From Thiosulfatihalobacter marinus (GTDB lineage Bacteria > Pseudomonadota > Alphaproteobacteria > Rhodobacterales > Rhodobacteraceae): DNA of 64,000 nucleotides. Positions 63,924-64,000 of the stretch are shown piece after piece (position 1 is the first letter of the stretch; the number at the start of each line of letters is the position of its first letter). The translations under genes were made by a program, and so were the position numbers. The stretch lies in NCBI RefSeq assembly GCF_016019955.1, contig NZ_JAECRZ010000003.1, positions 319,463 through 383,462 of the forward strand, written 5' to 3'. The notes below the pieces were generated by a model. The model was not told where the DNA came from. It ran no database searches and saw only the letters and a program-made list of their open reading frames with translations.

Positions 63924-64000
63924 TGAAGTGGTCCCGGTTTTTCGGACAGCTCAGCGGCTGATCTAAGGTGTATCCGGGTTGGTTTTCATGCCGCCAATTT
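63924..64000 (-). mobile_element. End of an IS3-type insertion sequence
   Basis: The sequence starts with TGAAGTGGTCCCGGTTTTTCGGAC, the usual look of an IS3-family terminal repeat (ends TG...CA). Reading on the minus strand, the phage frame stops within 40 bases inside it, while another frame ends in GGMKTNPDTP and a TAG stop (63963-63965), as the end of an IS3-type transposase. Only this end is in the window. It interrupts the giant phage gene. Confidence 0.75.

Overview
The window looks like a chromosomal or large-replicon segment of a high-GC alphaproteobacterium of the Rhodobacteraceae (Roseobacter-type) group. The evidence is the gene families present: an exported formate dehydrogenase with its DUF3305/DUF3306/DUF6494/DUF6505 companions, a benzoyl-CoA epoxidation (box) operon with its BoxR regulator, COQ9, a CccA/CtaG-free thiBPQ operon under a TPP riboswitch, and a GC-rich intergenic repeat typical of the family. 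No rRNA, tRNA or CRISPR array was found.

Layout. (1) 1-9641: the formate dehydrogenase region. The Cys-type molybdo/tungsto-enzyme subunit FdhA runs off the left edge. It is followed in the same direction of reading (minus strand) by a small Tat-signal protein, a TorD-type chaperone and two DUF proteins. Divergent from these are a large multi-cluster ferredoxin and, after a convergent cytochrome gene, a tight plus-strand run DUF6494-Mrp-DUF4444-DUF6505. (2) 9642-14440: a bicarbonate permease SbtA divergent from a LysR regulator, then tupBCA for tungstate uptake, which fits the metal need of the formate dehydrogenase. (3) 14441-24816: aerobic benzoate degradation through benzoyl-CoA epoxidation: an orphan TRAP binding protein, benzoate-CoA ligase, hydrolase, DUF309 protein, BoxC, BoxB, a tiny Cys-rich protein, BoxA, thioesterase and the regulator BoxR. 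A repeated operator-like motif (GCATTATNNTGC[AC]) precedes three transcription units. (4) 24847-30152: enoyl-CoA hydratase, thiBPQ with TPP riboswitch, COQ9, ribosomal protein S21.

(5) 30306-53335: an accessory, mostly minus-strand metal/redox stress island. It holds an APC permease, a ferric-reductase-like membrane protein, two c-type cytochromes, DUF2933/DUF5676/DUF302/SHOCT small proteins, a CopA-type P1B ATPase, a beta-CASP nuclease - phosphorylase - PRPP synthetase trio, an extra Rieske protein and FabI, a DUF3141 protein, an ECF sigma factor with a Cys-rich tail (CorE-like), an extra Lgt, a TVP38 protein, a Met-rich EF-hand protein and a beta-propeller protein. Two promoters with the 19-bp spacer and dyad of CueR-type copper regulators precede copA and the TVP38 gene, and a second shared motif (TGTAA[CT]G-N15-CGTC) precedes two other operons and could be the ECF sigma promoter.

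(6) 53336-64000: a decayed prophage. A primase-helicase gene is cut and joined tail-to-tail to a truncated phage structural gene, followed by a small phage regulator and a giant (>2,500 residue) polyvalent protein that combines strawberry-notch helicase, DNA methyltransferase, zincin and MuF-C-like domains. Its 5' end is interrupted by the end of an IS3-type insertion sequence at the right edge.
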